From positions 142,499,505-142,563,504 of the forward strand of contig CM060706.1 of assembly GCA_030686995.1 (NCBI GenBank): DNA of 64,000 nt, given 5' to 3'. The notes under the pieces are model-generated. The model searched no databases, had not been told where the DNA came from, and worked only from the letters and a program-made list of their open reading frames with translations. This DNA is from Artemisia argyi. Lineage: Eukaryota > Streptophyta > Magnoliopsida > Asterales > Asteraceae. Shown in pieces: positions 1-13,800 of the stretch; within the stretch, counting starts at the first letter, position 1; every line of letters begins with the position of its first letter. Both the position numbers and the translations under genes were made by a program.

Positions 1-200
1 GGGTTGGGCTTTTTACGTTTTCTTACACTAGCTGAAAGTTTGAGTGTTATCTTTTCGGAAGTGTGTTACAAACTGTAGAAGAATTTTGTTCAAAAACTTA
101 GAAGAAATGTTTAGTTGAATATGCATGGGTTGGTTTACACATTTTACAGTGACTGTCCAAATAACGATTTGTACATTTTACAACACGGTTCTCGTTTGGC

Positions 201-1745
201 TCAATCTCGTAGTCGTGAAAAGATATGTCCGGAGCTTTTAGCTCGCTTGGAGCCACTTGGTCGGAGTGGTGGTGTAGAGGAGGATTGTGGACTCATTAAT
301 TCCATTGTCGAACCTATTCCCGTATACACCCTCCATATTTTCACTGACTTATCCAAACTACCACTATATACAGTCCACGCCTTATTATTGGTAGCTCGGC
401 GTGATGCTCCAGGCCGTAGCTCCTCTTCCACTGCTAAACACTTCACCGGCCCAGTATGTCCACTCAAAGTACGCAGACACTTATGTTCTCCCCCTTCATC
501 TCTCCTCCAAACACATATGTTCGTATCTACTGAACCACTAAAAACCAAATTTCCCACGGCTACTAGGCACAAAACCGCCAATTTATGACCTTTCAAAATC
601 CCTCCACGAGACAACAACTTATCCCGCTCCCAAAAATGTAATATACCATCTGATGACCCAGCGTAAACAACTGTCCCCGCCTCGTTGATAACCAATGAAG
701 TGACCGCACATTCTTGCTTCAACAAATTGTCTATAAAGAAATGTTTCGTTCTCTTCCCTTGATACTCCCTTCGCCATGCTTTCACTGTCCCATCAGCCGA
801 TCCCGAGAAAACCATACCATCAAACCCCGTTACCACCGAGTTAACAGCGTCCTCATTTAAAGTTATTGATTCTAAACACTTGAAACTTGACACGCTCCAA
901 ACTTTGATAGTTCTATCCCATGAACCCGAATAAAGAAGGCATTGATCTTCGCTCAAACTAAGACTAGAAATCGCGTCATAATGTTTTATCCAAATTCTAT
1001 TATGATTTCCTCTAACTTCGGTATAATTTTTTGGCTTCATTGATTTTTTCACGATTGATTTAAAAGTAGGCAATGTACCAATTCGTCTATGGAAGTTAGG
1101 GTTCTTACTCGATATTTTCCAAACTCTAATTTTCCCGTCTTGATGACCCGTAAAAATTTTCTCACCCGCAATAACTATGGCTTTAACCAACCCGCTATTC
1201 GACTTGAACCAAGAAAATTCCTTCTGGTTTTTCCAAACACGAATATTCTTGCTATCGGACCCGGTGTACAACAAATCCCCCGAAGCAGCTAATGAATATA
1301 TATTCCCTTCTTCGCGGACAAGGGAAGCTAATAAACCGGTATAATTAGAATGAGCATCATTACAATCCGATGGAGATCTTTCGACGTAAGATGCCCATGG
1401 AGACCTTGTCAATGGAGACGTTTGACGAGTAGAAGATGACGCGCCAAATAACATACGAGATGAAAATAAATCACTTTGAGACGCGTCATCTTCTGTTGGA
1501 GAATCGATATCTTCCACAATAGAAGAATTGTTTAGGGACATGTTCCTTAGACGAAATGACACCTCGTCCATAGGATCTTTAGGACGATGCTCGCTTTTAT
1601 TGTTCGTTAATTGACCTTGTGGCGCCTTAGGCTTCGGTGCCACATTGCCATCATTGTGTGAACTCGATGCTTTGTCTCCTGGCGACAAGTTTCTTATCAT
1701 AGTTTTGGTTTTGTAAATATTTTTCCCCGCGAAGAAGGTTGTCAA
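201..1745 (-). CDS. WD40-repeat protein, JINGUBANG-like, intronless
   Basis: A single uninterrupted frame encodes 514 residues. Seven WD blades are visible, closing at about residues 171 (VW), 209 (VW), 283 (VW), 324 (AW), 372 (FW), 413 (VW) and 471 (IW). The fourth-blade text [13 protein letters not shown] and the following DAVNSVV are typical of the plant JINGUBANG group, WD40 proteins with a seven-bladed propeller that acts as a protein-binding scaffold (Arabidopsis JGB restrains pollen germination). The N-terminal 140 residues are Ser/Pro-rich and low in order. The C-terminal 40 residues are a basic Ser-rich tail. No signal peptide or membrane segment is seen. The start at 1745 gives the longest frame, but Met16 at 1700 could be the true start, because the first 15 residues look unlike the rest. 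Family membership is firm; equivalence to a particular Arabidopsis gene is inference. Confidence 0.88.
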   Translation of the reverse strand: MTTFFAGKNIYKTKTMIRNLSPGDKASSSHNDGNVAPKPKAPQGQLTNNKSEHRPKDPMDEVSFRLRNMSLNNSSIVEDIDSPTEDDASQSDLFSSRMLFGASSSTRQTSPLTRSPWASYVERSPSDCNDAHSNYTGLLASLVREEGNIYSLAASGDLLYTGSDSKNIRVWKNQKEFSWFKSNSGLVKAIVIAGEKIFTGHQDGKIRVWKISSKNPNFHRRIGTLPTFKSIVKKSMKPKNYTEVRGNHNRIWIKHYDAISSLSLSEDQCLLYSGSWDRTIKVWSVSSFKCLESITLNEDAVNSVVTGFDGMVFSGSADGTVKAWRREYQGKRTKHFFIDNLLKQECAVTSLVINEAGTVVYAGSSDGILHFWERDKLLSRGGILKGHKLAVLCLVAVGNLVFSGSVDTNICVWRRDEGGEHKCLRTLSGHTGPVKCLAVEEELRPGASRRATNNKAWTVYSGSLDKSVKIWRVYTGIGSTMELMSPQSSSTPPLRPSGSKRAKSSGHIFSRLRD

Positions 1746-2479
1746 TTAAACAAATCACGATTGTAAATGTATAATGATTTAGATTTGGAGGTCTTGATTC
1801 CAGAAATGGAATATTTGATTTGAGGGAAATGTGATGATCAAAAAACGAAAAAGAGAATAAAAGGAATGGCAATGAAATAGGTGGTGCATGATTTATGCTA
1901 ATGTAACAAAAATAATGCACAGAACAAGTATTGTTATTGCACATGAAATTAGAAAGATAACACCATATTAAAAGTAGGGCAAATTGCACAAAATTATATC
2001 CAACTTATTTTCGATTTCAAACATAGCCATAGTATGTTAAAATTATTTTTCTCTTTCATTCCAAATATAGAATGATATTTTTTTAACAAAAATCCTCTTA
2101 TATTCCTCTAAAGTTCCTTTTCTTTTATTAAAAGAAAACTCCGAGCAAAAAATACATTCTCGTTTCTTTCACTTCCCCTCAAATTTTAACTCAAAAACAC
2201 GGTGTAAAGAAATGAATAGCCACATATAATAAAAGCATATTTTTCAAATATCCCGTTGTGCTGCGTGTAATAAAAAACTACCCCTCTCATACCTGAACTT
2301 TTAGATTCGTACTAATATGACCATTTCTTTTACTGGCTACTGGTTAAACTGGCTAAAATCAGAATTTTTTATTTTATTATTATTATTTTTATTAGGCACA
2401 GGTCACATAAACTCAAATCCAAACACCATATGCTGTTATTTTTATTCAATGATCCAAACGCCTCTTCTTCAACCTCTAT
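1746..2479. other. Upstream intergenic region of the WD40 gene
   Basis: AT-rich sequence without a supportable gene. It must contain the promoter of the minus-strand WD40 gene, but I see no single convincing TATA box. The short open frames here have no recognisable domain. Confidence 0.5.
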
Positions 2480-2637
2480 TACCGCCATCGACTCACCACC
2501 ACACCAACACCCCACTATCACCCACCACCACCCTACAAGCACCGCTACCACCACTCCATAACCCCACCACCACTCTCCACACCCCCGCCACCATCCCACC
2601 TACACCTACACCACCACCTCACACTCGCGCCACCACC
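2480..2637. repeat. Low-complexity CCACCA-rich tract
   Basis: An imperfect run of CCA/CAC triplets on the plus strand, which reads as Pro/Thr/His-rich in translation. It looks like microsatellite-type low complexity rather than a gene. Confidence 0.7.
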
Positions 2638-2803
2638 TTTGTGGAGGTTTCGATGCTAATGGTGGTAGCAGGTGGTGGCCAAGGTGATCATGGAAAGTTA
2701 AAGACGAGTAGTTCTCTTATTACATGTACCATAACAGTATTTTTTTTCGAAAAACAATAGAATATATAAAACCACATGAAGCTATAGAAAGATGACCCAT
2801 TGC

Positions 2804-3450
2804 CTACGAGGCACAGACAACAAGCCAACAAATGATAAACAAGAAAGCTACAAAAAAAACTAAAACAACGTTACAAACAAAAACGTGGCAAAAAACCCCC
2901 GCTAGAAACGGCCCCATTACAGAATGGCCATGAACTCGAAATAAATCACGAAAAACACGAGCCTTTGCACCAATCCACCCACCTAATACCAAGTTTTTTA
3001 AATCTGTGTAAAATCCAAAAGAAAGAAGTCACCTGAATCTCGAAAAACATACCAGCAACCACTATCTCTTTAGACAGAAAACCTTGCTATTGCGCGCTTT
3101 CCATATCAGATACAAAGAACTCCAAATGACGGCTTGCCACACGCTCTCAAGTTTCGATGGCACCAAAAACCATAAGATGATAAAATATCTGATAAGGATG
3201 AACCATTAAAACGACCAATATTCCACCACAGAAAAATATTTGACCAAACAGCAGAAGCAAAAGAACATCAAACCATAATGTGATCAGTTATTTCAACGGC
3301 ATTCTCGCAACATGGGCATAACATGGAATGTAAATCTATCCCGATATGATCAATAACGGGATATTGAAAGGGTACGTATCTATTGTATTGCTTAAACAAT
3401 ATAAATAATGCCACAAATATATAACTTGGTAACTTTTGCCAGTAAAACAA
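2804..3450 (-). pseudogene. Remnant of the 3' end of a LINE (reverse-transcriptase zinc-binding region)
   Basis: On the minus strand the segment 3450-3268 reads FYWQKLPS, then GIDLHSMLCPCCENAVEITDHIMV. This is the CPxC...DHI pattern of the zf-RVT domain found after the reverse transcriptase in plant LINE ORF2. Downstream, interrupted minus-strand fragments around 3100-2800 (FFWILHRF, WVDWC) resemble the LINE C-terminus. Several stops and shifts break the frame. A T8 run at 2740-2747 on the plus strand could be the remains of the poly(A) tail. No RT core is present, so this is a 5'-truncated, dead copy. Confidence rests on the short zinc-binding motif alone. Confidence 0.6.
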
Positions 3451-3556
3451 GTTTCCTTATATCATATTAGCATGCACGGTATCATACAAGTATGGGTGTA
3501 AATCGGCTTATCAGGTCGGGTTTGTCGTGTCTATTGTGTTTTGAAAAATAAAAACT

Positions 3557-3605
3557 AACCCGCAACCCGACCCTATAACGCATCGGGTCTATCGGGTTGC
3601 GGGTT
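3557..3605. repeat. Inverted repeat of CGGGTT units
   Basis: Perfect 14-bp arms (3557-3570 AACCCGCAACCCGA; 3592-3605 its reverse complement) lie in a patch of CGGGTT/AACCCG repeats at 3510-3630. Such subterminal repeats are common in plant hAT-type non-autonomous transposons. I could not define terminal repeats or a target duplication, so the family is left open. Confidence 0.5.
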
Positions 3606-3957
3606 ATCGGGTTAGGCTTATCGGGTTGCATGTTAATCTCATATCACAATTTGCTCTTATTGAATCTTGCTTTACTGATACACATATGGGGATGCTATTT
3701 AAACTTGATTTATATGACTGTCAATAAATATTGTCAAAGGTTCTTTTCCTGAATATCTCTTTGAATGATTCTAAAACATCATTAACAAGGCGGCATCAGT
3801 CAAACTATTATTGATTCTTGTTGCAATCAAAGGCCGAAAACATATACTTAAAAAACCTTTTTGGCGTGTACTCAAGTTGAAATTCCTCCTCTCATGGGGA
3901 TTGAGGTTTGTGTCATTTACGTATTTTAGTCGTTTCGTATATATCATTGCGAATATT
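3606..3957. other. Unassigned sequence left of the retrotransposon nest
   Basis: No gene or repeat is recognised. The last five bases (ATATT, 3953-3957) should be the left target duplication of TE1; the right copy lies beyond the window. Confidence 0.4.
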
Positions 3958-4162
3958 TGATGAGGCGAAAAGTGTACCACTTTTAAGGGGTCATTTAAGC
4001 CCGAATTCGTGATTATTTGATCAATTATTGCCCTAAATCGTTCCTTTTGTCATTATAGGTACTTTTGAGGAGAAATCTGAAAAATGAAGCATTTTGGACG
4101 TTTTTGTAGCATAAAAATGAAGAAAATGGCAAAGTCTCAAAATCCTTGCTGGGACCAGTACC

Positions 4163-4415
4163 TGACGACGTCAAGGCTTCACACATGACGGCGTCAAGAG
4201 TGGCAAAAGAGGTGGAAGTGGAAAATACACGTGACGGCCCAGAACATTTTTAGTATTATTTGGCCTGACGGCGTCACCAAGGCCGTCAGGGTCAAAACAC
4301 ATGTGACGGCCCAGAGTATATTTACACATGAAGGCGTCAAGACTGGATCTAGGAAATACAAATTTTATATTGGCGACGAGTTGACGGCGTCAGAGGTTAT
4401 AACGTGACGCCGTCA
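4163..4415 (+). promoter_or_regulatory. TGACG palindrome array in the TE1 LTR
   Basis: At least four TGACGnCGTCA-type inverted pairs plus several single TGACG half-sites lie upstream of the TATA-like run at 4426. TGACG is the core site of plant TGA-class bZIP factors. Function as an enhancer is inferred from position and repetition. Confidence 0.5.
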
Positions 4416-4631
4416 GGATGTATTCTCTATATATATATTTCCAATTTTTCATTATAAAAGGAGTGGAACATTAGGAACATAAACCCTAGATCGAATTTTC
4501 ATCATATTGTAGGGGTTTCAAACCCTTCTTTCATCCATGTTTGAATAAAGATAAGTCTTCCAATAGTCATTCAATATGTCTATGTGTTGTTTGATTCTAT
4601 CTTATGCTTATCTTTCTTTTAACATGTTAGG

Positions 4632-7600
4632 TGATGTGTGCTTTTTCACACATCCTTCTTAGACTTAAATCAGACAAAATACACCAAATACTAACCAAAT
4701 ATGCCAAGAGAATGTGTGTTTTTGTATTTGTGTATGTGCAAGTACGGATATGTGAAAAACGAACAAAAACAAAGCCAAAACCGACAAAAACGGGCACGAG
4801 AATGGAAAAAAGGTCAAAAGCCGGAGCCGGGGAAGCAAAATGATCAAAGAAAGCTCAAATTATCATAAGAAGTCCTCAGAGATTCATCAAAGTGCAAATT
4901 TAGTCCCTGATCAAAGTTTGGAAAAATTGGCAACTTTAGTCCCTGCACTTTCAATAATTACAAAATTGGTCACTTGAAGAATTATTCAAAGAAAAGTTAA
5001 ACTTAGTCCTCCAACAATTCAGAGATAGTCAAAAGAGGTCCTTGGAATAATTTTTGAAGAATAACAGATTTGGTCCCTGAGCTTTGAAGAATTACAACAT
5101 TAGTCCTTTTAATAATACTACTCCTATAATAAACCTAAACCGGATCCAATCCACTAACAAATTCACAAATACCCTTCCAAGCCCAACAACACAAGGCCCA
5201 CACCTTTTAATAATACTACCCAGACCCGGCCTGCACTCTTTATACCCGGTCAAACCAATAAACCAAACCCGGTCAACGCTCCATATGATAAAAACAATCC
5301 CAAACACACTTCCCGCCCCCCTTTTTCATTTTACCCAGGTCCAAAGAACCCTAATTACTGTTCACATGAGTAAACCCCTTTTTCACAGCAATTAAGGGTA
5401 ATTGGGGTATTGTACTAGAGCTTCTAGATGAGAACCTGACATGGCAAACCTGCCATGTCAGCCATCCACGTGAAAATAAGTGCCTCATGATTGGGAGATT
5501 TAATCGTAAGGCTGAGATTGAAAGGAGTGGGCATCAAGGTGATCGAATGGCTATCAAGGGCATCAAAGAAACACAATTCCACACGGATTGGTGACATGGG
5601 ACTACTAGAAGGATCCAAGGACTCACCCCTCAAGTGTATAAATACCCCCTTCCCCATAGTCACAAGGGTGTAATTTTCTAGTACTGTTATGTTGTAATTT
5701 TCTCTTTCAAGTATAATGTTTTCAATATTGTAATCACCTTTTATTAATGAAATTTAAATTTTAGTTTTGTTCTTATATTCCTCTAAATTCTATTTTTAAT
5801 TTCTTAGCTATAATTCCTTTAAAGTTGTTTAATTCCTGATTAATATAGTTTACTTAATCTCTTTTGATCATTTAAATAGCAATTTGTTATTGTTTATCTC
5901 AAAACCTCAAAAATACCAAAAAAAAATCAGAAAAATAAAAAAAAATACAAAAATATTGTTTTATATTCCTTAAATTTGCTCAAATCTAGTTTTTAAAGTT
6001 GTTTTATATGTTAGTTACTAGTTTTAACCGTTAAACATCATTTTCTCAAAAACAAAAAAATAGTAAACAAAAGTCAACACTCAGCTTATTTGATAAGCTG
6101 AGCTTATCCAGAAGGTGTATTCGATAGCTAGACTGAGAAAGGGAAGCATCTAGCCTATCATAAAGATAGGCTGTGTGGGAGACCACCTCTGTTTGGCTGA
6201 GGTGGACTTGTAAGTTCTCAAGTATTTTGGATTCCTCTAAATATACCAATAGTTATTGTTAGTTACTGTTTCATTACTTTAGTTTGATATTATTCAGTGT
6301 TAGTTCATGTTATTTGAGCTTGTTTAATTCATATAAGTACTTGTTATTGGATTTGTCAGTTAACTGTGTTCATATTAGTGAATCTGTGATCTGTGATACT
6401 TGAGTGTTATTGCTGAAATTATTGGTTGATCTAGAGTTCTTAGACCCTAAGTGATTGATACTGATTGAAGTGGTAGTGTTAGAGGCCTGGATCATTGATT
6501 TGTAGTGATAGTTGGAATTTGCAGGGGTGTTTGGAATAGTGAGAGTAACTGTTTTTAGGTTTGATTCAGTAGGTTAAAGTCGTTTAGAAACATAACTTAG
6601 GATCATAGTAGAGTATTTGAAGCATAAAAACAGTAGGTTTATTTGATAAAAGTCAAAGTTGCCTTTCAAATCTCTTAACAGATGATTGTTGCATTTTTTG
6701 AGTAGTATAATCAATTAGGTAGTTACATATCTTGTTTATCTAGCTCAAATCAGTTGCATTTTAGCTTAATCTTACATAATTAGTCATTTAGGATAGCTAG
6801 AATTTCATTTTAGTCAACTTAGTAAATAATCAAAAAAGACAAAAAATAGTAGATAACTCAGAATAGACAGATTTTTCAGATCATTTCTAGGATATCTTAG
6901 GTCAAGCTAATTAGACTTAGTACCTGTTCTATTGGCTAAATTAAGATCTCAGCTTGTTAGTCAGTGGTTTGCCCCCATAAGCTTGCATCCCTGAGCTTAT
7001 TTGCTTCAGCTTATTGGCTTTTGTAGTGGTGTGATTGGAGCATAGGTCTGTCATAAGAAGTAGGGCTGCTATTGTGTGTCTGTGATTTAAATCTAAGTTT
7101 GGTTGTTCATTTAAGTTCATATACTCTTGTAGTTGCTGTTTCTATTCATTTTGAACCTCTGCTTATTCTGATTTGCTTATTGGCTTTTATCACTTTGGCT
7201 TATTGGACTGTTTGAGCTATAACATGTGTTTCTGTGTGACTATTAGCCTAAGTTTTGTTCATTTAAGCCTTTCTAAGTCAAAAAGTCAATTGCTCAAGGT
7301 CTAGTCAACTTTTGGTCAAACTGCTTATCAATAAGCAAATTCCTATAAGCTGATTTCAAAGCAAATAGTAGCTCCAGTGCTTATTTTCAAGTTTTCTAAT
7401 TTTTCTTAAGTTTAAAACATTATTTTAGAATTTCCCTGAATTTTTCATATTTTTCCAAGTTGACTTGCTATTTTTCTTATTTTATTTTCATTTTTTATTC
7501 ACTTTTTAATACATTTTAATCACTAAAAAATCCAAAAAAATCAAAAAAAGCCTAGAAAAATCCAAAAATATTTTAGAAATTTATTTTCAGTTATTTTAGA

Positions 7601-8214
7601 ATTTTAGAAATTTAATTTGCATTTTTCCCATTTATTTTGAATTTAATTTGAATTTTTAATTAGATTTAATAGTTTTTAATTACCAAAAATTACACAAAAA
7701 GCCAAAAAAATTAGTTTAGAGTTTTAAAATTACTTTTTAGTTATTTTATAATTTTCAAAATTAAATTTTCATTTTTCTCACCTTATTTGCATTTTCTTTT
7801 TAATTTTAATTAGTTTTTAATTCATAAAAAATAAATGAAAAGTCAAAAAAATATTTTTCTTTTTCTCAAAATTTTCTTTTATCATTTTTATCTTTTCAAA
7901 ATTATTTTCAAGTCCATAGGTTTCGTACGTTAACGTTTAATTCGCGTTTTAGCGTACGGTTTCGATTTTACGTTACGTTTCTAGTTTCCTTATTTGAAAT
8001 ACGTGCTTAAGTGATTATTTGTGCTTCATTTGTTATTTTATTAGTATAATCTCATCAAAATCACTTTTTACCACTTTCACGACACGTTTTACGAATCGGA
8101 AATTGAGAATTCCATTCACCCTTCACACGGACTACGACCTCGGGTTATCCGTATTTCTTTGCAGATCTCTTGAGTAATACTATACTATATATAACTTGAT
8201 TTTCAAACAAATCA
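4632..8214 (+). mobile_element. TE2: solo LTR of the giant-LTR gypsy type
   Basis: A 3,583-bp unit beginning TGATGTGTG and ending AAATCA, flanked by a perfect TTAGG duplication (4627-4631 and 8215-8219). It interrupts the TE1 LTR. Its first kilobase has the same degenerate TTAGTCCCTG...CTTTG repeats as the LTRs of TE3 and TE5, and a TATA box (TATAAATACC, 5637-5646) sits about 1 kb in. No coding frame, primer site or second LTR is present, so it is a recombined solo LTR. Short open frames in it (for example 5084-5395) are chance. Confidence 0.85.
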
Positions 8215-8990
8215 TTAGGCTAGGTTTTTATTGTGTTTGCTTAGATATAGTGAAACCTAGATGTTGATTATTGGTTGATTGTTTGTTTATAGTTGTTGTG
8301 GATGATTGTATTCGATGTTAGGCTTAAGAAAACTGGCAGACTTCCATTGGTAACTTGCTTGAACGTCTTAAGAAACATGATCGGAGGTGTACTACGATTT
8401 TTGGTTGTATTTAATGCATAAGTGAATTCTAATGATCCCATGTTAGGAGCTTTTAGTCGGCTTGACATAGGAGTGAAGTAGGAGCTTATAAAGTTAGGGA
8501 ATATTGTACACAACCCTACGAATAGTATTAAGGAATATAACCCGCCATCCATGCAATTGTAACAAGCTAATCAACCGGTAAAAGATATCTAGGGAGTAAT
8601 AAAATCAAAGTAAACACATCTTCTCTCATTATTGTTTCCACCACAGTAGTTTAATTTAGTTTATTTTTATTTTATTTTGATTGCATTTGTAGTTAATTGG
8701 GTTAGTTGGCTAGCAACTAATTCCGCCCACTCCTTCAAAACCCAAGATTTTACTTGCTTTCATAAAATATAAAAAATACAAAAAGAATCATCCCTCACCT
8801 CTAGACATAGTTTAGTAAGCTTTCAAATCCTAGCGACACTATTCCTGAGTTGAACGATCAATCCCCCGGTACTTGTCACTATACTATACTACAATGATCA
8901 GGTACACTGCCTGGCGGGGATTGCAAGCTTCTCAAGATCCCTTGAGAGGTAAAACCTGTTGCGAGGGCGCAATCCCGCGTATCAAGTTTT

Positions 8991-9009
8991 TGGCGTCGCA
9001 GCCCGGGGA
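8991..9009 (+). other. TE1 primer binding site (degenerate)
   Basis: TGGCGTCGCAGCCCGGGGA lies six bases after the LTR end. It resembles the intact site of TE6 (18 nt, complementary to the 3' end of plant tRNA-Asp) but has several mismatches and an added base, as expected for an old element. Confidence 0.75.
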
Positions 9010-9154
9010 ATAGTTATTGTCTAGGTTAGAATTTCTTTTATAAGGTCTACTTGCTAGATTCCTTTCTAGTAAGATTTTTATTTTTATTTTTAGGTTTTCT
9101 TTAGTCTATCTTATTTCTTCATTTCTTTGTTCGTAACCTTTTCCATCAGACATC

Positions 9155-10846
9155 ATGAAAGGTGGTAATATCTTTGAACCCATCAACCCACCACAACAAA
9201 ACCACCCACAAAACCCACCACTAGCAAACCAACCTCCTAGACCCCGAACTTTAGGAGAGTATTCCCGTCCTAGCCACCAAGGCTATCAAAACACCATTGA
9301 GCTCACTCATGGAGCCAATGTGTCTCCCTTGCGATCCGACACCATCCGGTTGGTGCAAAGCGGATGTGCATTCCATGGACTTCGTTCCGAAGATCCTAAT
9401 CAACATCTCAAGGATTTCCTAAAAATCGTAGATTCTATAGGTCTTGATGTTGCAACTAGAGAGACGACCCGATTACGTCTATTCCAATTCTCTCTACGTA
9501 ACCAAGCTATTCAATGGCTTGAACGTTTACCCGCGGGATCCATCACCACTTGGGATGATCTCACTTCTCGTTTCCTTGCTCAAGTTTTCCCACCGGGAAG
9601 AACTACCAAGCTTAGAAATGACATCTTGATGTTCCAACAACGTCAAGGTGAAACTCTCTATGAAGCATGGACTCGTTTCAAGGACTTACTCCAAAAAGTC
9701 CCTCATCATGGCATAGATCTTTGGCTCCAAGTCCAAATCTTCTATGACCATATCGATCTCTCCACAAGGCGAACCATTGACCAATCGGCCGGTGGCAAGC
9801 TACGTGATCTAAGTGCGAAAGAATCATGGGAACTCATAGAAGATCTTGCTCTCTATCACAACGAAAGTTGGAATGATCCCTGTGATTTGAACAAAACAGT
9901 CAAGGCAATATCTTTGCCTTCGAACAATTCTAGCACTCCCGACCGTAGGATCATGGAACTTGAGGACCAAGTCAAGTTTCTCATGAAATCCTACGAAGCT
10001 CCTAAGCCTTCAAGCCAAGTGAACAAAATCACTTCTTCATGCAAATTGTGTAATGGTCCTCATGAAACTCATAATTGTATGAAACTTCCAAAACATGCTT
10101 TTAAGGAATTCACCTCCTCACGTGCCGGTAAAGCGGAGGATAGAGGGCTCGCCACTAATCGAGGTCCTCGAAATTTTGGTGAGGCCTATGATGCATGGAA
10201 GGGTAAGCCAAATTTCAGAGGATACCAAACTCGGAGCGTATCCTTCGATGATTCTCCTCCACTCACATGGTCTGAACATTTTCCACCGCAGAACACTCCT
10301 AAGCAAAGCTATGAAGATGCATTGCGAAAGTTCATTCTCTCTTAAGAATTACAGCTTTCCACGCTCGAGACCCGATTTATACAACAGCAAGTCGATATGA
10401 ATGACAAGATTAGTAATCTGTTAACCACTATTAAAGAGCACGCTGCTAGTAAATCGACTCAGGCTGAAGAAGTCAAATTTGTCACCATCATGAATCAGCC
10501 AACCTCCCCTGTGAAAATAAAAAGCCCTAGTAAATTCTTTAAACATCTGTCACAAAAGGTGAAGGAAGCTAGGGACCATGTTAACCCCTCGGGACCAATC
10601 CACTTTGTGAACGCCATCACCACAATACTTGCTCCTACAACAAACCAGAGCCAACAACCAACTGGGAATAAGGGTCATGTAGTTAAAGGTGAGACCCCTG
10701 AGAAAGACCACGACGTAGCCAAGAGCCTTGCCGACTTATTCGAGGACTCCATCACACAAGAGTCAAGCGAATGGGATGAGTCGAAAGAAAAATCAAAAGG
10801 GCACACGGAAAATCCAGTGATTTTGGGTGAATCTATTATAGAGAAA
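9155..10846 (+). pseudogene. TE1 gag and start of the protease-like region
   Basis: The first 396 codons (9155-10345) encode a Ty3/gypsy capsid-type Gag. A retrotransposon gag core occupies about residues 70-230 (HLKDFLKIVDSIG, then SLRNQAIQWLERLP, then FPPGRTTKLRNDI). A zinc knuckle at residues 296-308 has Cys296, Cys299, His303, Cys308 (CX2CX3HX4C). Gag packages element RNA into cytoplasmic particles. A TAA at 10343-10345 stops the frame where a sense codon is expected; the same frame then runs on through a charged linker to 10846, where TE3 is inserted and supplies a TGA. The continuation lies at 27132. The start ATG is the first in the frame after the leader. The element is inactive. Confidence 0.85.
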
Positions 10847-13800
10847 TGACTCCTCCTAAACCAACCAGTCAACCGGGTGTAGTTGATAGGCCCAACTAGG
10901 AGAAAGTGCAAGTTATATTAACCGTGGAAGTACAGGGAAATCCCCGGGTCGTTAAGTCCCAACGAGATTGAAATTGTATTATGAACGTTTGTGGAATAAG
11001 TGGCACTGAGGACAGTAACCAAAATGATTGGGGAATTATTATACTACTAATTTTTTGGTATTTGGACAATATGAAATGATATAAAAATTAACAGAGATAC
11101 AGATATAATCACAAAAGCATAAATTAGAAAATCAGATAACAGACAGAGAAAAGTGGGTTTTAACAAATTACAAACTACAAGGGGTACAAGTGAAACTTTT
11201 TAGAACTTAATATTAAAAGAAAATTTAAAGTGAAAATGAAATTATAAAAATGATTATTTTAATATTTAAATATTACTTAATTAATAAAACTATTTAAAAT
11301 GTAAATTAAACCTAAATTAAATTAACTAAAAATTACAATGATTACAAATTAAACTAAAAATTTGAAAAAATAATTTATAAACCTTAAGATGAACTTGAAG
11401 AAAGTATAAAAAATAAAAATAAATATTTTTGTCTTTTTGTGAGTTTTTTATTAATTAAAAACTATTTATCTTAATTAAACTAATCAAACTATTTTAAATT
11501 ACTATTAATACCTAAATGACTTAGAAAATTATGGAAAAATTCATAAAACTAATTAACCATCACAGGAATCTTAAAAAATTATAAAAAGTTACTAAAAATT
11601 AAATTTAGGCTATTTTACTAATTAATAACTTATTCATTAATTTAAATCTGATTTAATTAAATTAAATAAGAAAATTGGAAAATGAACAGTGGAAATTATG
11701 AATCTATTTTTTAAAAGTCTTAACTAAATTATAAAACCTAGGAAAAATATAAAATTCTACTGTTGTTAATTAAAATTAAAGAAAACTATTTAATTACTAA
11801 TATTACCTATTTAATTATTTAAACTATTTTTAAATCTAATAAATAGTAAACTGATAAAGAAAAATCTAAGAAAATTATTATAAATACTTAAAGGTAAAAA
11901 GAACTTAATAAAATTATAAAAATGATAAAGTGCTTCTTAATAAGCTGAAAAGAAAATTGAAAAAGATAGATTCTATTAAGTAGAAGCTATCACTAATTTT
12001 ATGTTTGGTTTTTCTTGGTTTTTCTTTTTGACAGATGTAAATAAGACTAAAACAAGGAACTTTTGTGAAGTGACTTTTGTTTTAGCTTAAAAATAAGCTG
12101 TGTGCACCCCCAAGTGCTTAACAGTTGGATATAAGAGCTTATTAGGACTTGTGATTTGGTGAAAAGTTGTTCAAATGATCAAATAAGCTCTCACACATGT
12201 ATACCAACTAGAAATAAGACTAAAAGCACAAATAAGCACTCTGGATAAGCAGTTATGAACAAATAAGCACTTGTAAAGCTAATAGGCCAAAACAGGCCTG
12301 AGATGAGAGGTTTTGGACCTCTGTGGGGTCCACAAAAGTGATCTAGGGTCCAAACTTAAACTTGAAACTTATAAAGGAACTGATAAGCTTCAAAATAAGC
12401 CAATAAGCTAATCCTATGGCTTACTATTGAAAGGTGTGTAAAGCTTGGAAGTTGGGGTCAAACACTAACTACTCAGTATTGACTCAGACAATGGCTAAAC
12501 TTGATGAAGTGTGCAGCCCTATCAAATAAGCTCTCAATAGCAAAATAAGCACTGACTTATCAAAATGGGTTGTATGGATTTCCAAAAAGCCAATAAGCCA
12601 AAGGTGGGACCCACTAATGAAGTATCTATGGTCGATTGAAGTTGGGTCACTTATACTGATGACTCAGTATAAAGTTTTGAAATCAGCAAACTTGAGGACC
12701 AAAATAAGCTAGGCTACAGTGAACTGAGATCCAATTTTATGATTTATCTTAAAATTACTACTGATGAGCTTTTCAAAAAGCTAAAAATCAAGTCCTAAGG
12801 TTTTGATTTGCACCCTGGAGGGGGGTTTGAAACTTTGACTAAAACCACAAGTACCTTGGTATAGGGCAGTACCTTGCCCTGCAGGTCTAAATAAGCTTTT
12901 GCACAAGCTTATAGAAAATTCCTAAAAATAAGCTGACTATAGGCTTTTGTAGACTAGGTGGTACACTTTAACTTCTGAAAAGGGCAAAGTCTCAATGCTA
13001 ACACAAAAATCACAAAAATTACTCCAAGATTTGGATTTTGAGACAATGGTACTTTTTGACTTTTTGAGTTTTTGAGTTAAGTTGACTAAAGTGGAATTTG
13101 ATCTTAATTTTCTTACTGATTATGTTATTTTAGACTACAATGACTTGAAAATAAGCAACCTTAACCATTTATGAACAGATTTGATAAGTTTGGAAACACA
13201 AATCCTCACAGATGACTATTTATGAAAATTTGAAAGTGATTTTGACTTTTCCTAGAACAAGCACTGGTTTTTGTTGTTGTTCTGAGCTAGTTATGACCTG
13301 AGTGAATTGTGTAAACAAGAAACAACCACAATAATACACCACAACTCCTAAGAATTCCTTGATCCAAACACACCTTATATGTTGACTGTTTTGAGTTTTA
13401 AGAAGCAAATGGCTACTAGGGCTATTGTAACTGATCCACAATGACTTTTTATGATATGTTAAGTATAAATAAGCACTTAGAAACATATCACAACCACAAT
13501 TGCACCAGAATACTAATTATACTAATTTAACTGTCAAACTATGAATTTTAAACTATTATGAAAATCAACAAACAACCTACTGATTTTAAGTAATATTATT
13601 ACTATTGAACACTGAATAAGCTAAAATGAGCAAAGATAAGCAGAAAATAAGCTAAGCTACAGTAGAGAAATGGAAATGAGATTTTTAACTTACAATGTGC
13701 ATTCCTGATAAACCATGAACCAAGGACCAATGAATCAACCTATAGGTTCTCCACAGAACCACTAACCCAGGGCAATCCAAAATTCACCCTGCTCCAACTT

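Larger units (their letters stand above)
3958..8984 (+). repeat. TE1 5' LTR, interrupted by TE2
   Basis: Begins TGATGAGGCG and ends ATCA directly before the primer-binding region. Without TE2 the LTR is 674 + 765 = 1,439 bp, matching the related LTRs at 47083, 49707 and 61383. A TATA-like run follows the TGACG array at about 4426-4441. Confidence 0.88.

Noticed and set aside
2317..2760. Open frame of 147 codons rich in Pro, Thr and His
   Set aside because: It is a translation of CCACCA low complexity with no domain and no start context; not a gene.
3510..3630. CGGGTT repeats as interstitial telomere sequence
   Set aside because: The plant telomere unit is TTTAGGG; this repeat differs and forms an inverted repeat instead.
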